Positions 17,394-27,342 of a DNA stretch of 64,000 nucleotides are shown piece after piece. The notes below the pieces were generated by a model. It was not told the DNA's origin. It searched no databases and saw nothing but the letters and a program-made list of their open reading frames with translations. This stretch comes from UBA4582 sp047630175 (GTDB lineage: Bacteria; Pseudomonadota; Gammaproteobacteria; Pseudomonadales; Azotimanducaceae), in assembly GCA_047630175.1 (NCBI GenBank), contig JBLHVI010000002.1:62001-126000 (forward strand), written 5' to 3'. A program made the translations under genes and the position numbers. Within the stretch, counting starts at the first letter, position 1; each line of letters begins with the position of its first letter.

Positions 17394-17641
17394 ACCTGAC
17401 CTCTTTTTTGAATATACTAACGCGACGGACGCGCTCGTTTGGCTAAGATGCGATAGTGCCATATTCAGATACCGTTCCCAAACACTTCTCGTCGAGTAGC
17501 GCGGTATTAACGAGCATCTTACATAAGCCCCCGACTCGGCGGCCTACAATGGCTTGTCATCTGTGTCACCGGCGCCTGTGGTATCATCTAGAACGACTGC
17601 TACCGAGGTAGTCTTGTACGCGTCTATCGACGATATGGGCC

Positions 17642-17650
17642 TGCTATAAT
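17642..17650 (+). promoter_or_regulatory. Extended -10 promoter for DUF885/amidase pair
   Basis: TGCTATAAT is a perfect extended -10 element (TGnTATAAT). Initiation would fall near 17657, 24 bases before the DUF885 ATG. No good -35 lies 17 bp upstream, which an extended -10 can tolerate. Confidence 0.5.
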
Positions 17651-17680
17651 CTTGAATGCAACTGTTTCTCGCGAGGATCT

Positions 17681-19537
17681 ATGCTCCACTTCCTGACAAT
17701 CGCTACTCTATTTTTTACACTACTTGTCACGCTAGTCGGCTGCTCGCCACCCGCCGAAGAGCAAACCGAATTAAGCGCCTCAGGTGCAAACCAGATTGAT
17801 GCAACTGTCCGGCTCAACGCTTGGCTGGATGACGAATTCGCCGAATATCTGGACTTCAGTCCTTTAGCAAAGACCCGCCTGGGAGATAAAAGCGATTATG
17901 GTGATCTAGACGACGTCTCCATGGTCGCCTCCAATAAGATTTTAGACTGGCGCAGAGCCAGTGTGGCTGAGATGACATCGCGCTTTCAGCGCGACCAACT
18001 CGACGCCGAAGGCCAGTTATCTTGGGATCTTTGGGTTTATCTTCTTGCGCGCGATGAAGCCGCTGAGCCCTACAAATGGCACCATTTTATTTTTGGCCGA
18101 CGCGGTCCACACACAGGACTACCCAACAGCTTAATCAATTACCACAAGGTCGACTCTGCTGCCGATATGGACGCCTATATCTCACGCTTGAACCAGAGCG
18201 GCCGTTATCTGGCACAGTACCTAGAGCGCGCAATGACTTCGGCGGCTAAAGACATCCGGGCACCCTATTTCGATTACGAAATTGCTGCAAGCCATATTGA
18301 CCGAGTACTAACTGGCGCACCATTCTCTGACGACGGTACCTCTGCAATCTGGCAAGACATTACTGGCAAAATAACGGTACTTGAATCCCAGGGCAAGATT
18401 GAAGCCGAACAGGCGTCTGCTTACAGAGTCGCCGCCGAACAGGCATTACTTAACGTTACCAAACCCGCTTACAAGGCCATCCAAAAATGGCTTGAAGCCG
18501 ACCTTGCCAACGTCCCTGCGAACGCCACTGGCGCTTCAGCGCTACCTGATGGCAAGGCCTATTATGATCAAGCGCTGGTAAAAATGACCACTTTGCCCCT
18601 ATCCAGTGACGAGATACACCAGACTGGGCTTGCTGAGGTTGCCCGACTTCAGGCCGAGATGATAACCATTAAAAACAAGGTAGGATTTGAAGGATCGTTA
18701 CAGGAATTTTTTGTCTTCATGCGCGAAGATCCACAGTTTTATTTCCCGAACACAGACGACGGTCGAGAGGCCTACTTGGCCATGGCTCGTAATTATCTTG
18801 GCAAGATGCAAACGCAGCTACCAACGTACTTTGGCTTGTTACCCAAGTCAGACTTGGAAGTTCGGCAGGTAGAGGAATTCCGCGCAGAGGCTGGCGGCGC
18901 TGCGCACTACATGCGCGGCACGGCAGACGGCGCAAGACCCGGCGTTTTCTATGTTCACCTAGCAGATATGAACGCTATCTCAAAGTATCGGTTAGAAAAC
19001 CTTGCCTTTCATGAAGGGCTGCCGGGACACCACATGCAAATATCTATACAGCAAGAGCTGGATAACGTTCCGCGGTTTCGTACCTATCACGGTTATACCG
19101 CTTATAGTGAAGGCTGGGGGCTTTATTCAGAATTTCTCGGCAAGGAAATGGGCTTTTACGTAGAGCCGTACAATGACTTCGGTCGACTAACAGGAGAGAT
19201 ATGGCGCGCTATTCGACTGGTAGTCGATACTGGCATTCATGCCAAGGCATGGACCGAAGATGAAGCTATTCAATACGCGCTAGTCAATTCGCCGCGACCA
19301 GAAGCTGCAGTCAGGTCAGAGGTTAGGCGCTATTTCAACAACCCCGCTCAAGCCACGGCCTACAAAATTGGCATGCTAAAGATCCTTGAGCTCCGTCAAC
19401 GCGCAAAGGACGAGCTGGGCGATGCTTTCGACTACCGTCAGTTTCATGATGCCGTATTAGGTAGCGGACCTCTGCCACTCGCCATTCTGGAGCAAAAGAT
19501 TGTTGCGTGGATTGCCACGGTGAAGCAGAGGACATAA
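17681..19537 (+). CDS. DUF885 family lipoprotein (putative metallopeptidase)
   Basis: A 618-residue lipoprotein (LVTLVGC, lipid Cys21). The family hallmark FHEGLPGHHMQ is at about 443-453, with HExxPGHH probably binding a metal as in M32/M3-like gluzincins; YSEGWGLYSE follows with the third ligand region, and the C-terminus PLPLAILEQKI is also typical. DUF885 members are believed to be envelope peptidases, but few have been tested. The amidase starts 19 bp downstream, so the two are probably co-transcribed and may release and then deamidate peptides or amides. Confidence 0.85.
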   Translation: MLHFLTIATLFFTLLVTLVGCSPPAEEQTELSASGANQIDATVRLNAWLDDEFAEYLDFSPLAKTRLGDKSDYGDLDDVSMVASNKILDWRRASVAEMTSRFQRDQLDAEGQLSWDLWVYLLARDEAAEPYKWHHFIFGRRGPHTGLPNSLINYHKVDSAADMDAYISRLNQSGRYLAQYLERAMTSAAKDIRAPYFDYEIAASHIDRVLTGAPFSDDGTSAIWQDITGKITVLESQGKIEAEQASAYRVAAEQALLNVTKPAYKAIQKWLEADLANVPANATGASALPDGKAYYDQALVKMTTLPLSSDEIHQTGLAEVARLQAEMITIKNKVGFEGSLQEFFVFMREDPQFYFPNTDDGREAYLAMARNYLGKMQTQLPTYFGLLPKSDLEVRQVEEFRAEAGGAAHYMRGTADGARPGVFYVHLADMNAISKYRLENLAFHEGLPGHHMQISIQQELDNVPRFRTYHGYTAYSEGWGLYSEFLGKEMGFYVEPYNDFGRLTGEIWRAIRLVVDTGIHAKAWTEDEAIQYALVNSPRPEAAVRSEVRRYFNNPAQATAYKIGMLKILELRQRAKDELGDAFDYRQFHDAVLGSGPLPLAILEQKIVAWIATVKQRT

Positions 19538-19556
19538 TGAGAAAGGAAATCAACCC

Positions 19557-20999
19557 ATGAGTCGGCTCCCGCTGCACTACCAAACACTTGCTGAGGTCGC
19601 TGCACAGATTGCCGACGGCGAGTTGAGCGCGACAGAAGTTACCGAGACAATGCTGGCACGCATCAGCGCACTCGAGCCGACACTGCACGCTTACTACGCC
19701 GTGATGGGCGAACAGGCACTGCGAGCTGCTGTTACTGCGGATACTGCTCGAAATGAAGGTCGACCACTCGGGCCCTTACATGGCGTGCCGATTGCTGTGA
19801 AGGATCTTTGTCATAAACGCGGCGCACCGACAACCGCTGGACATCATTTTCGCCGTCAACAGACATCAATCGAGAACGCTACTGTCGTCACTCGACTTGA
19901 GGCTGCTGGTGCTGTGGTCATCGGTAAACTGGCCACAACCGAGGGCGCTATGGTGGGCTATCATCGTGACTTCGAGGTGCCAAGAAATCCATGGGGAGAG
20001 CTTGATCGATGGCCCGGCGTTTCTTCCGGAGGCTCAGGCGTCGCGACAGCAGCGGGCTTGTGTTTTGCATCCCTGGGCACCGACACTGGCGGCTCCATTC
20101 GATTTCCCTCTGCGGCAAACGGTATTGTCGGGCTGAAACCGACCTGGGGTCGCGTCAGCCGCCACGGCGTTTTAGATCTTGGCCCTACCCTAGATCATAT
20201 AGGGCCTATGACCCGCAGTGTTCGAGACGCTGCCCGCATGTTGGGGGTCATTGCCGGGCGCGATCTGCAAGATGTGACATCACTCTCAGCGCCGATTGAT
20301 GACTACGAAGCGGCGCTAGCTCGCGGGGTAAGAGGTCTAAAAATTGGTTGGGACGAAGCTTATGCGACAAGCAATGTCGAGCCTTACGTCGCTGCGGCAA
20401 TGCGCAATGCCATTTCCCAACTTGCCAGTGCGGGTGCACAGATAGTCGATATTAAGGTACCGGGATTTGAAGCCGACGAGTTAGCCGCTTGGAATACTCT
20501 GGCTGCAACTGAAGCGGCCGCGGTGCATGCAACCACCTATCCAGCCAAGCAGCATGAGTACGGCGTATATTTCCGTGAATTTCTTGAGGCTGGTCGCCAG
20601 ACATCAGCAATTGAACTGACCAACGCAATTTTTGCACGCAAACGTGCTTGCGGCCGAATCGCCCCCGTGTTCGATACTATAGATTGCTTGTTGTCGCCAA
20701 CACTGGCAAGTGAGTCATTCCGATACAACGTTGAAGATGCATACGGCGGCATCGATATGGCCAAGGGCACACTCGCAGGCGTGCCGCTTGATTTTCTAGC
20801 CCGCAATACGCCTTTTATTGTGATCTGGGATTTCAATGGCTATCCGACACTGTCATTGCCCTGCGGATTTTCGCCGGACGGCATCCCCTTAAGTATGCAG
20901 TTAGTCGCGGCACCGTTGAACGAGTCTATGTTGTGTCGTGTTGGGCATGCATTCGAGCAGAGTAATGACTTTCACCTGCAGCATCCAGCACTGAGCTAG
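19557..20999 (+). CDS. Amidase signature family amidase
   Basis: A 480-residue cytosolic enzyme with the Ser-cisSer-Lys triad of amidase-signature proteins: Lys82 in VPIAVKDL, cis-Ser in VSSGGSG (156-157) and nucleophile Ser180 in GTDTGGSIRFPSA. It hydrolyses carboxamides to acids and ammonia; GatA-like tRNA amidation is unlikely because no GatB/C is nearby and the C-terminal domain differs. AAAGGAAA is 9 bases before the ATG. Its stop codon TAG lies inside the terminator hairpin. The substrate is unknown. Confidence 0.9.
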   Translation: MSRLPLHYQTLAEVAAQIADGELSATEVTETMLARISALEPTLHAYYAVMGEQALRAAVTADTARNEGRPLGPLHGVPIAVKDLCHKRGAPTTAGHHFRRQQTSIENATVVTRLEAAGAVVIGKLATTEGAMVGYHRDFEVPRNPWGELDRWPGVSSGGSGVATAAGLCFASLGTDTGGSIRFPSAANGIVGLKPTWGRVSRHGVLDLGPTLDHIGPMTRSVRDAARMLGVIAGRDLQDVTSLSAPIDDYEAALARGVRGLKIGWDEAYATSNVEPYVAAAMRNAISQLASAGAQIVDIKVPGFEADELAAWNTLAATEAAAVHATTYPAKQHEYGVYFREFLEAGRQTSAIELTNAIFARKRACGRIAPVFDTIDCLLSPTLASESFRYNVEDAYGGIDMAKGTLAGVPLDFLARNTPFIVIWDFNGYPTLSLPCGFSPDGIPLSMQLVAAPLNESMLCRVGHAFEQSNDFHLQHPALS

Positions 21000-21028
21000 C
21001 GCCGCACTAACCTCGTGCGGCGCTAGCT
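20994..21028. terminator. Strong bidirectional terminator hairpin
   Basis: A perfect 14-bp stem: AGCTAGCGCCGCAC (20994-21007) pairs with GTGCGGCGCTAGCT (21015-21028) around TAACCTC. It includes the amidase stop codon and sits between convergent genes (amidase and the AlmA-like monooxygenase). Confidence 0.8.
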
Positions 21029-21064
21029 TGTCGCGCAGATGCAACTTGTTACCTCTTCCTGCGG

Positions 21065-22561
21065 CTACGCCACCTTCGCTGTGCTATCCGGATTGCTGTA
21101 TTCGAGCACACCATCATCAAGCGAGGCTGTGGGCAAAATATCCTTTTCAGTGTAGTAGTCCTGACTATTCACCCAGGGGCCTGCATCACTCTGACGAGGC
21201 AGACGACCCACGCCCCGACGAATATAGCCTGGCGCAAAATCTTCTGGGTCGAAATAGGCTTTGCCATTCATACCTTCGTCTTCGGCACGCAAACGCGGCG
21301 TTACCTGACGAACGTTGTTGGCATCCATATGATTCAACAGCCGACAGATGTAGTGACCAATCATGTCTGAACGCATTGTCCAGGAAGTCCGGATATAACC
21401 AAAAATCCATGCCAGATTAGGCACGTTAGAAACCATAACTCCACGGTAAGTCCATTGATCCGGCAAACTAACCGGCTCGCCATCTACGTCAAATGCAATG
21501 TTACCAAGGCCACACAATTCGATGCCGGTGGCACTGACAATAATGTCAGCTTCAAGCAATTCTCCAGACCTCAGCAATATGCCATTTTCCACAAAACGCT
21601 CCACATGATCAGTGACAACAGAGGCTTTGCCAGATTTGATTGCGGCGAACATATCGCCGTCAGGCAACAAGCACAGGCGTTCTTTCCAGGGATCGTAGCT
21701 AGGCGTGAAGTGAGCGCCAACATCAAAATCTTCGGGTAATTGCTCAGCCACTGCAGCGATAAGCTCAGCTTTTGTAGCAACGGGATCAGCCATAGATCGA
21801 TTAGTAAGATCAGCACCGAAAGCCAACGCCTGACGCTTCTTTATTCCGTGGATCCATTCTAAGGGCACATCGAGTTCACGAAGTTCCTCTATCATCGGCT
21901 CTTCAGTGCTATTGTCGACAGATGCATAGTAGCTCGGTGAACGTTGCAGTTGCGTTACATGCGAGGCCTTGTCAGCGACAGCCGGGATAATAGTCGCCGC
22001 CGTTGCGCCGGAACCGATAACAACCATGCGCTTGCCAGTGTAGTCGAGGTTCTCTGGCCATTGTTGCGGATGAATCACGGTGCCTTTAAACGTCTCTTCA
22101 CCTGGGAAGTCGGGCTTGTATCCACCGGCATAGTCATAGTAGCCCTGGCACATAAACAGAAAATTACCGGTGACACGGACGGTCTCACCATCGCTGTCGG
22201 TAGAATCTACTTGCCAGCAAGCCTTCTCAGTTGACCATGAAGCCGTGTTAACCCAGTGATTAAACCGGATCTTTGACCGTACATCATTTTCATCAACGAC
22301 CTCATTGAGGTAGCGCAGAATCTCCTCTGCCGTGGCAATGGGCTGGCCGTGCCAGGGCTTAAAATCGTAGCCAAAAGTATACAAGTCGCTGTCAGATCGA
22401 ATTCCTGGATACTTGAACAGATCCCAAGTACCACCGATCTTTGCTCGCCCCTCAAGAATGACAAAGTCTTTCTGAGCACTTTCTCGCTGCAAGTGACAGG
22501 CTGCGCCGATGCCGGATATACCCGCGCCAACAATGATGACATCATGGTGTTCAGTTTTCAT
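21065..22561 (-). CDS. Flavin-binding monooxygenase, AlmA/Baeyer-Villiger type
   Basis: A 498-residue class B flavoprotein monooxygenase. FAD motif GAGISGIG (12-19), a GGTWDLFKYPGIRSDSD segment, the Baeyer-Villiger/FMO fingerprint FKGTVIHPQQW, and the NADPH motif GSGATA follow in order. The N-terminal stretch GGTWDLF(K/R)YPGIRSDSD(L/M)xTFGFxFKPW is what I recall for AlmA of Acinetobacter, implicated in long-chain alkane use, and for EthA-like ketone monooxygenases. Either role suits a hydrocarbon degrader; sequence alone does not decide between terminal alkane oxidation and ketone-to-ester insertion. Confidence 0.88.
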   Translation of the reverse strand: MKTEHHDVIIVGAGISGIGAACHLQRESAQKDFVILEGRAKIGGTWDLFKYPGIRSDSDLYTFGYDFKPWHGQPIATAEEILRYLNEVVDENDVRSKIRFNHWVNTASWSTEKACWQVDSTDSDGETVRVTGNFLFMCQGYYDYAGGYKPDFPGEETFKGTVIHPQQWPENLDYTGKRMVVIGSGATAATIIPAVADKASHVTQLQRSPSYYASVDNSTEEPMIEELRELDVPLEWIHGIKKRQALAFGADLTNRSMADPVATKAELIAAVAEQLPEDFDVGAHFTPSYDPWKERLCLLPDGDMFAAIKSGKASVVTDHVERFVENGILLRSGELLEADIIVSATGIELCGLGNIAFDVDGEPVSLPDQWTYRGVMVSNVPNLAWIFGYIRTSWTMRSDMIGHYICRLLNHMDANNVRQVTPRLRAEDEGMNGKAYFDPEDFAPGYIRRGVGRLPRQSDAGPWVNSQDYYTEKDILPTASLDDGVLEYSNPDSTAKVA

Positions 22562-22809
22562 AGGTCGTGGTCCCTGCTAATAATTGTCTCTTTGCGCTGG
22601 CACTCTGCGGCACCAGTCGGGCAGGATCTTGACCCCGCCGTATTATTCCGTCGTTGGCTCACTAAAGCACGTTTAATCGTGGACTGCAATCGGGAGATAC
22701 ATCGGCTATGGACCAGCAAAAGATACAGCAGATACGCCGTCACTAAGGCACCGCGTTATATACCCTGTACGCGATACTGTTAGACGACTAGCAGCGAGGC
22801 CCAGAGGCG

Positions 22810-23016
22810 TTATCGATCTGCACGAAATCGGCGCGCACACGTCTTACAACCTAACGCCTGCGGCTCAGCCAGGCAATCCCCGCCTAACTGACAGCACTCA
22901 CCAACATGGCACTCTTTGGCCTCGATCAGGATTTCCGCCCCGACCGATTTAGTTTTGAGTATTCTGTCCGAGAGGTTTATGCCGGTTTCTATCCATGCTA
23001 TGACGACTACTGACTT
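22810..23016 (-). other. Cys-rich open frame without a standard start codon
   Basis: From 23016 down to a TAA at 22810-22812 the minus strand is open for 68 codons and reads like protein: WIETGINLSDRILK, GAEILIEAKECHVGECCQLG, GDCLAEPQALGCKTCARRFR. Six Cys are arranged C-x5-CC-x5-C-x9-C-x2-C. There is no ATG, GTG or TTG in the frame, and a TAA stands directly before it; several ATA codons could be former ATG. It is either the 3' end of a decayed small metal-binding protein gene or a frameshifted gene. I do not recognise the family. Confidence 0.35.
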
Positions 23017-23229
23017 TTAGCGCCGAGCGCAGTAGTCGCAAGTACAAGCACTTTAACAGTCCGTAAACTAATACTCTTACTGTCTTTACCAAGTTTCTTT
23101 TGTGCCAGAGCGCTTCGTGACCGCCAGGTCGTTGCTCTTAAACGGTAATTTGTTTGACGCAGGCAAGTGGCGACATATTTCGCGAACAGTGGGTATGCGC
23201 GACGTCGTCACCTACCTCATACCAGTGAT

Positions 23230-23945
23230 CTGACTATTGAATCTGACGAGTTCCAGAACCTCATTTATGTTAGCTTAAATATGACGAAAACTGTTACCCA
23301 CAGTCTTGGACGACTGATACGCACCCTAAGAATTCTGTTTCATGCCCAGGCTTACCAGCAAATTAATTGCATGCTGGAACATAAAAACATGAATGTATGG
23401 CTCATACAAACTCACCTAATAAACATGACCCGCGAGCGCGCTTTGTATGAACTCGTTATTTCATCATTTGAAGTGGCCAACGCTCGGCGTATTGTTCTGC
23501 AGTATTGCACACGACTTGTACAAGCCTCTGGCGCCCATTCTGGGGAATGCTGAAATAAACACTGAACAAGCGCTAACCGTTTCTGTTGTATGTTAGCGAT
23601 CGCGCCGACGCCCACCAACCGTTCTGCTTTTCAGATGAAGTCTGTCTGCCGCTGGCTGAAGAGCCGCAAGCCCATATACAATTCCCCACTGGCGCAGAGA
23701 TAGCGGCTACTTGCTGCGTGTTATTAGATGATGAACCCGACGTTCGTCGGGTTGCTGAGACAGTATTCGTAAAGATTGGTTTTGACGTCATCAGTGCCAG
23801 TCACTGCGCTGAGGCTATCGCGATATCCAATAAAGACTGCAGAATATTTAACACCATTACGCTTACTGCCGGCACTTAATGCCTTTGAAGCTCTAGCATT
23901 GATGCGCCAATCGATCCGTTCACACCCACGTTTATGAGCACGCGT
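23230..23945 (+). pseudogene. Remnant of a hybrid histidine kinase (HATPase and receiver)
   Basis: Three frames together reproduce a sensor kinase in order. Near 23245 DEFQNLIYVSLN resembles the H-box region (xDFNNLLxVxxxN). From about 23392, QTHLINMTRERALYELVISSFEV.. lines up without gaps with the DTGxGMxxE..RVFEPFFTTKEV..GTGLGLSMVYGFVKQSGG region (G boxes) through LVQASGAHSGEC. A shifted frame then gives VLLDDEPDVRRVAETVFVKIGFDVISA, a receiver-domain start. Catalytic glycines are lost, the segment between the H and G boxes is deleted, and TGA/TAA stops and frameshifts break it. Clearly non-functional. Alignment is by eye against the remembered family consensus. Confidence 0.6.
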
Positions 23946-24147
23946 TTCGAGCTACAAATTGAAGAAAATGGCGACTGAACGTGCGCGCACATTACAAAAA
24001 CCCCACTCAAGCAGCGTCCCCACCGTAGCCGTTGTTTCATTAGCCGGGACCCGCACAGTGAATCATTGCAAGCACCAGTAAACGTAAACAAGGCTAGTTC
24101 CAAACGTAGCGGCGTCGAAAATTTAACCTGAAATAGCGACATAGCTC

Positions 24148-26559
24148 TTACCGCAGTCGCGCCGGTGTCTTTAGGTGTTCAACAAAGTACTGCGACATCA
24201 TGCTGTGCAAGTGCAGCGACGTGCCCTCGCCCTCAACAAGACCGTGGCGCCGGTTGGGGTACGGCATAAAATCAAATTGGCGATTGTGTTTTATCAATTC
24301 ATTAATCAATCGCTCACTCCCTTGATAATGCACGTTGTCGTCGCCCGTGCCGTGCACCAACAACAACTTGCCCTCAAGCTTGGCCGCGTGCGTGATCGAT
24401 GACGCTTCCGCGTAAGCCTCTTCATATTGGCTTAACAAGCCAGAATAACGCTCTTGGTAGATCGAATCGTAGAGCCGCTTATCGGGTACTGGGGCCAGAG
24501 CAATCCCCACGTGATACTGATGAGCGTAGCGAAATAACAGGCTCAGCGTTGTTGAGCCACCCCCAGAATGACCCCATATACCCACTCGGGTGCAGTCTAC
24601 ATACGACCAGCGCTTGCAAATAGCTGCCAACGCGTCTGATTGATCACGATAGCCGATACTGCCGCCGTCGCCATAGATAGAGCGACGCCAGTCATGCCCC
24701 CGTGGCGCACTGGTACCACGATTATCGACAGATGAAATAATAAAACCTTGCTGCGACATAAGCAGATGCCATAGCGTCCGATGTCCAGACCAGATGTCAC
24801 GCACAGTCTGGCCAGCGGGCTCGCCATAGGCATAATTAATAACAGGGTATTGTCGGTCGGGGTCAAAATTCGGCGGCCGGAGCATATAACCGTCGAGCCG
24901 CAGCCCATCGCTTGCGTCCACTGAATAGAACTCAAGTTCGCCGATTTGCAGCTGCGCCAGCTTTTCAATGAGTTTCGCATTGTCTTCAAACACATGATGC
25001 GACACATGATCAGGCAGCGAAACAAGGCTATAAACGGGCGGGCTCAAAAAACTCGAATGGGTATGGATAGCCCAGCGGGAATCTGCTGAAAGTTTATAAT
25101 CGTTAGTGCCCTTCAATTGCTCTGGAGTCACCTGCTGCATTCCACCGCTGCCGTCTAAGCGAGTTCGCTGCAAATAGCGCTGGGAGACATCGTCAGGCGA
25201 GGCGATAAAATACAGCCAACCATTCTCTTCATCCATCGACAGTAGCTCGGTCACATCAAAATCACCCGGCGTCAGATCGGTGAAGGTCTTGCCGTCACGG
25301 GACACCAAATATAAATGCTTCCAGCCATCGCGCTCACTCTGCCACAAGAAGGCATCGGAACTCGCTAACCACTTTGGCTCCTCAAGCAGCTCGATAAAAG
25401 TGTCTTCGCGCTCAACAAAAACCTGACTCAACTCACCGTTTTGCGCATCCGCGTAAAATACCGTATTTGTATCCTGCTTGCGGTTCAGCTGCTGTATCAG
25501 CACCTGCTCGCTGTTGTCAGCCCAGTTCATACGTGGCACATACATCTGCGCCGGTTCGCCCGGCAGTGTCACCCAAACCGTATTAGCTGTCTTTAGCGAG
25601 ACAATACCAATACGCGCCGCAGCATTCTCCTCGCCTACCTTAGGGTAAGGAATGGCGTTAACGGTGGGGTACAGGGCGTCTGTATTGTTAATGATTAAAA
25701 AGTCTTTCGCTGCGTGTGTATCAAGTTGCCAATATGCGATGCGCGCACTGTCTGGGCTCCAGTGATAACCTTTTTTTAAGCTGAACTCCTCTTCATAGGC
25801 CCAATCGAACAACCCGTTAATAGTGGTCGGCGAGGCATCACTCGTCATGGCCTTCACCTGCCGAGTGTCCAAGTCTTGCACGTAAATGTTATTTTGCCAG
25901 ACATACGCAAACTGCAAACCATCTGACGAAAACTCTCCATACATCATCTCGCTGGGGCTCGACTGATTAGCCCCCAACTGCCAGAGGTCACCATCAACAA
26001 GATTAAGTATCCAATAATCGCCTCGGCTTTTTTCTCGCCATACATACTGCGCATTAGTCTTCACTAGCAGTTTCGATCTGTCGTCAGACCACTTGTAGTC
26101 ATCAACGACCAGCGCTGCGCCAGCACCGATAGGCGTTAGCTGTTCGAGGGAAACAAGTACGGTGCGCGCGAGCGTCGCCGGATCGTATTGCACAATCTCC
26201 TCATAGACTTTGATATCGTCACCGTACCGATCTTTCTCGAGTTCAGCATCTTCATATCCCTTCGCCGTCTCCAGCGCGGTAAACGTGGCGCCTTTCTCCA
26301 CCCAGCGCACAGCACCAGGGCGCTGGGCGTTGTAGTCGAAGTCTTTAAAAATGGCTTCGTTGGTCAAGATCATACCGCTACCCTCCGGGGCTGTTACCAA
26401 AAATTCATCCGTCACTGAGCACGCTAGCAGGCTCGATACCAACAGGGCAATGCACCCGCGCGTTACCGCGCCCCTTACAACGCTACTCACAACGCTCCTT
26501 AACGAGGTGGGGCGCGTGGCAGCATTATAAACAACAATTCCAAAACCTTGCATATTCAT
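24148..26559 (-). CDS. S9 family dipeptidyl peptidase IV-like peptidase
   Basis: A serine peptidase of about 803 residues with an N-terminal export segment ending CIALLVSSLLACSVTDE (probable lipoprotein, LLAC), an eight-bladed DPPIV propeller and a C-terminal alpha/beta-hydrolase domain. The catalytic residues are Ser in GIWGHSGGGSTT, Asp in HGTGDDNVH and His in RRHGLVEG. DPPIV-type enzymes release Xaa-Pro dipeptides; the Glu pair for the substrate amino terminus appears as WAYEEEF. I start at 26559 because GAGAAG precedes that ATG; one six codons upstream is possible. The n-region before the hydrophobic segment is unusually long. Confidence 0.9.
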   Translation of the reverse strand: MNMQGFGIVVYNAATRPTSLRSVVSSVVRGAVTRGCIALLVSSLLACSVTDEFLVTAPEGSGMILTNEAIFKDFDYNAQRPGAVRWVEKGATFTALETAKGYEDAELEKDRYGDDIKVYEEIVQYDPATLARTVLVSLEQLTPIGAGAALVVDDYKWSDDRSKLLVKTNAQYVWREKSRGDYWILNLVDGDLWQLGANQSSPSEMMYGEFSSDGLQFAYVWQNNIYVQDLDTRQVKAMTSDASPTTINGLFDWAYEEEFSLKKGYHWSPDSARIAYWQLDTHAAKDFLIINNTDALYPTVNAIPYPKVGEENAAARIGIVSLKTANTVWVTLPGEPAQMYVPRMNWADNSEQVLIQQLNRKQDTNTVFYADAQNGELSQVFVEREDTFIELLEEPKWLASSDAFLWQSERDGWKHLYLVSRDGKTFTDLTPGDFDVTELLSMDEENGWLYFIASPDDVSQRYLQRTRLDGSGGMQQVTPEQLKGTNDYKLSADSRWAIHTHSSFLSPPVYSLVSLPDHVSHHVFEDNAKLIEKLAQLQIGELEFYSVDASDGLRLDGYMLRPPNFDPDRQYPVINYAYGEPAGQTVRDIWSGHRTLWHLLMSQQGFIISSVDNRGTSAPRGHDWRRSIYGDGGSIGYRDQSDALAAICKRWSYVDCTRVGIWGHSGGGSTTLSLLFRYAHQYHVGIALAPVPDKRLYDSIYQERYSGLLSQYEEAYAEASSITHAAKLEGKLLLVHGTGDDNVHYQGSERLINELIKHNRQFDFMPYPNRRHGLVEGEGTSLHLHSMMSQYFVEHLKTPARLR

Positions 26560-26851
26560 GTTCTTCTCACGGTGCATGCAAAAACAAGCCCTGCCGCTTC
26601 AGTCATTGCCTTTGTGTCCGCGACTGAAGCTTGAGACAAAATAAGCCCGCCAAGGCACTGCGATCGCCTCGTTCTTATTGTGTAGGGGCTATTCCTGCAC
26701 AGCGTACCATTAACAGATTCCCCAAACCGCCCTGGCCTGCGCAAAGCGGCATCAAATGCGATGAAATCGACGCTTACACCTTGATTATCTGCTCATATTG
26801 GAATACCTTGCGCTCCCAGTCAGGTGCACTTTTTTACAGGAGCTTCGTGCG

Positions 26852-27136
26852 TTGGATCGGTTGAGGACAGTGAACGTAAGAGCCGCACTCATTGCATGGG
26901 TGCTGATTTTTATTTGTGGCCAATCCCTCGCCTCCAGCCATATCCACCTTGACTTCGTTAGTTATGAAGAATGTCTACTCTGCGTTCAGGGGCACAACAC
27001 ACCAACGGCCATTGATTCAAGCTCCACAATATTTCCGATTCCTCGGGGCACCCACCTCGGTACGCCACAAACTGATATCTGGGTAGTTCTCGCCCCACTT
27101 TCTGCTTACCAAACCCGAGCACCACCTCACGCCTAA
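26852..27136 (+). CDS. Small secreted DUF2946-like protein next to metal receptor
   Basis: From a TTG at 26852, with AGGAG 9 bases upstream, the product begins MDRLRTVNVRAALIAWVLIFICGQSLASSHIHLDF: a signal peptide then HIHLDFVSYEECLLCVQGH. The H-x-H-x(8-10)-C-x-x-C pattern after a signal peptide is typical of small proteins (DUF2946 and relatives) encoded beside TonB receptors or copper/zinc genes. GTG at 26870 is an alternative start. The C-terminal 45 residues look unstructured. A periplasmic metal-binding role is inferred from motif and location. Confidence 0.6.
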   Translation: MDRLRTVNVRAALIAWVLIFICGQSLASSHIHLDFVSYEECLLCVQGHNTPTAIDSSSTIFPIPRGTHLGTPQTDIWVVLAPLSAYQTRAPPHA

Positions 27137-27291
27137 GCATTAGCCATTTTTAATTGTTCGCTGTTGTTGATTTGAACACTTCGGGAATCTTTTATTAATC
27201 GACTATTTGTTGTGACCAATTGGCTCTAGCAAGACAATTACAGCTTGCCTGCCTGCGGCCGATTCGCCCGCCGAGCTATCCCAGTCACGGC

Positions 27292-27316
27292 GAAAATAGT
27301 ATTTTATAAGATATTC
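27292..27316 (+). promoter_or_regulatory. Imperfect AT-rich palindrome upstream of znuD-like gene, possible Zur site
   Basis: A 25-bp imperfect inverted repeat starting GAAAATAGTAT and ending ATAAGATATTC (8 of 12 half-site positions symmetric). Its ends GAAxAT...ATxTTC resemble the E. coli Zur consensus as I remember it. It lies 27 bp before the receptor ATG, where a zinc repressor would act. Could equally be an AT-rich promoter. Confidence 0.35.
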
Positions 27317-27337
27317 CTTAGCTATTGCCTTAAGGAA
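27314..27337 (+). promoter_or_regulatory. Hairpin sequestering the ribosome binding site of the TonB receptor
   Basis: TTCCTTA (27314-27320) and TAAGGAA (27331-27337) form a perfect 7-bp stem with a 10-base loop; the right arm is the Shine-Dalgarno sequence of the ATG at 27343. In mRNA this would mask the ribosome binding site. Confidence 0.5.
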
Positions 27338-27342
27338 AGATC

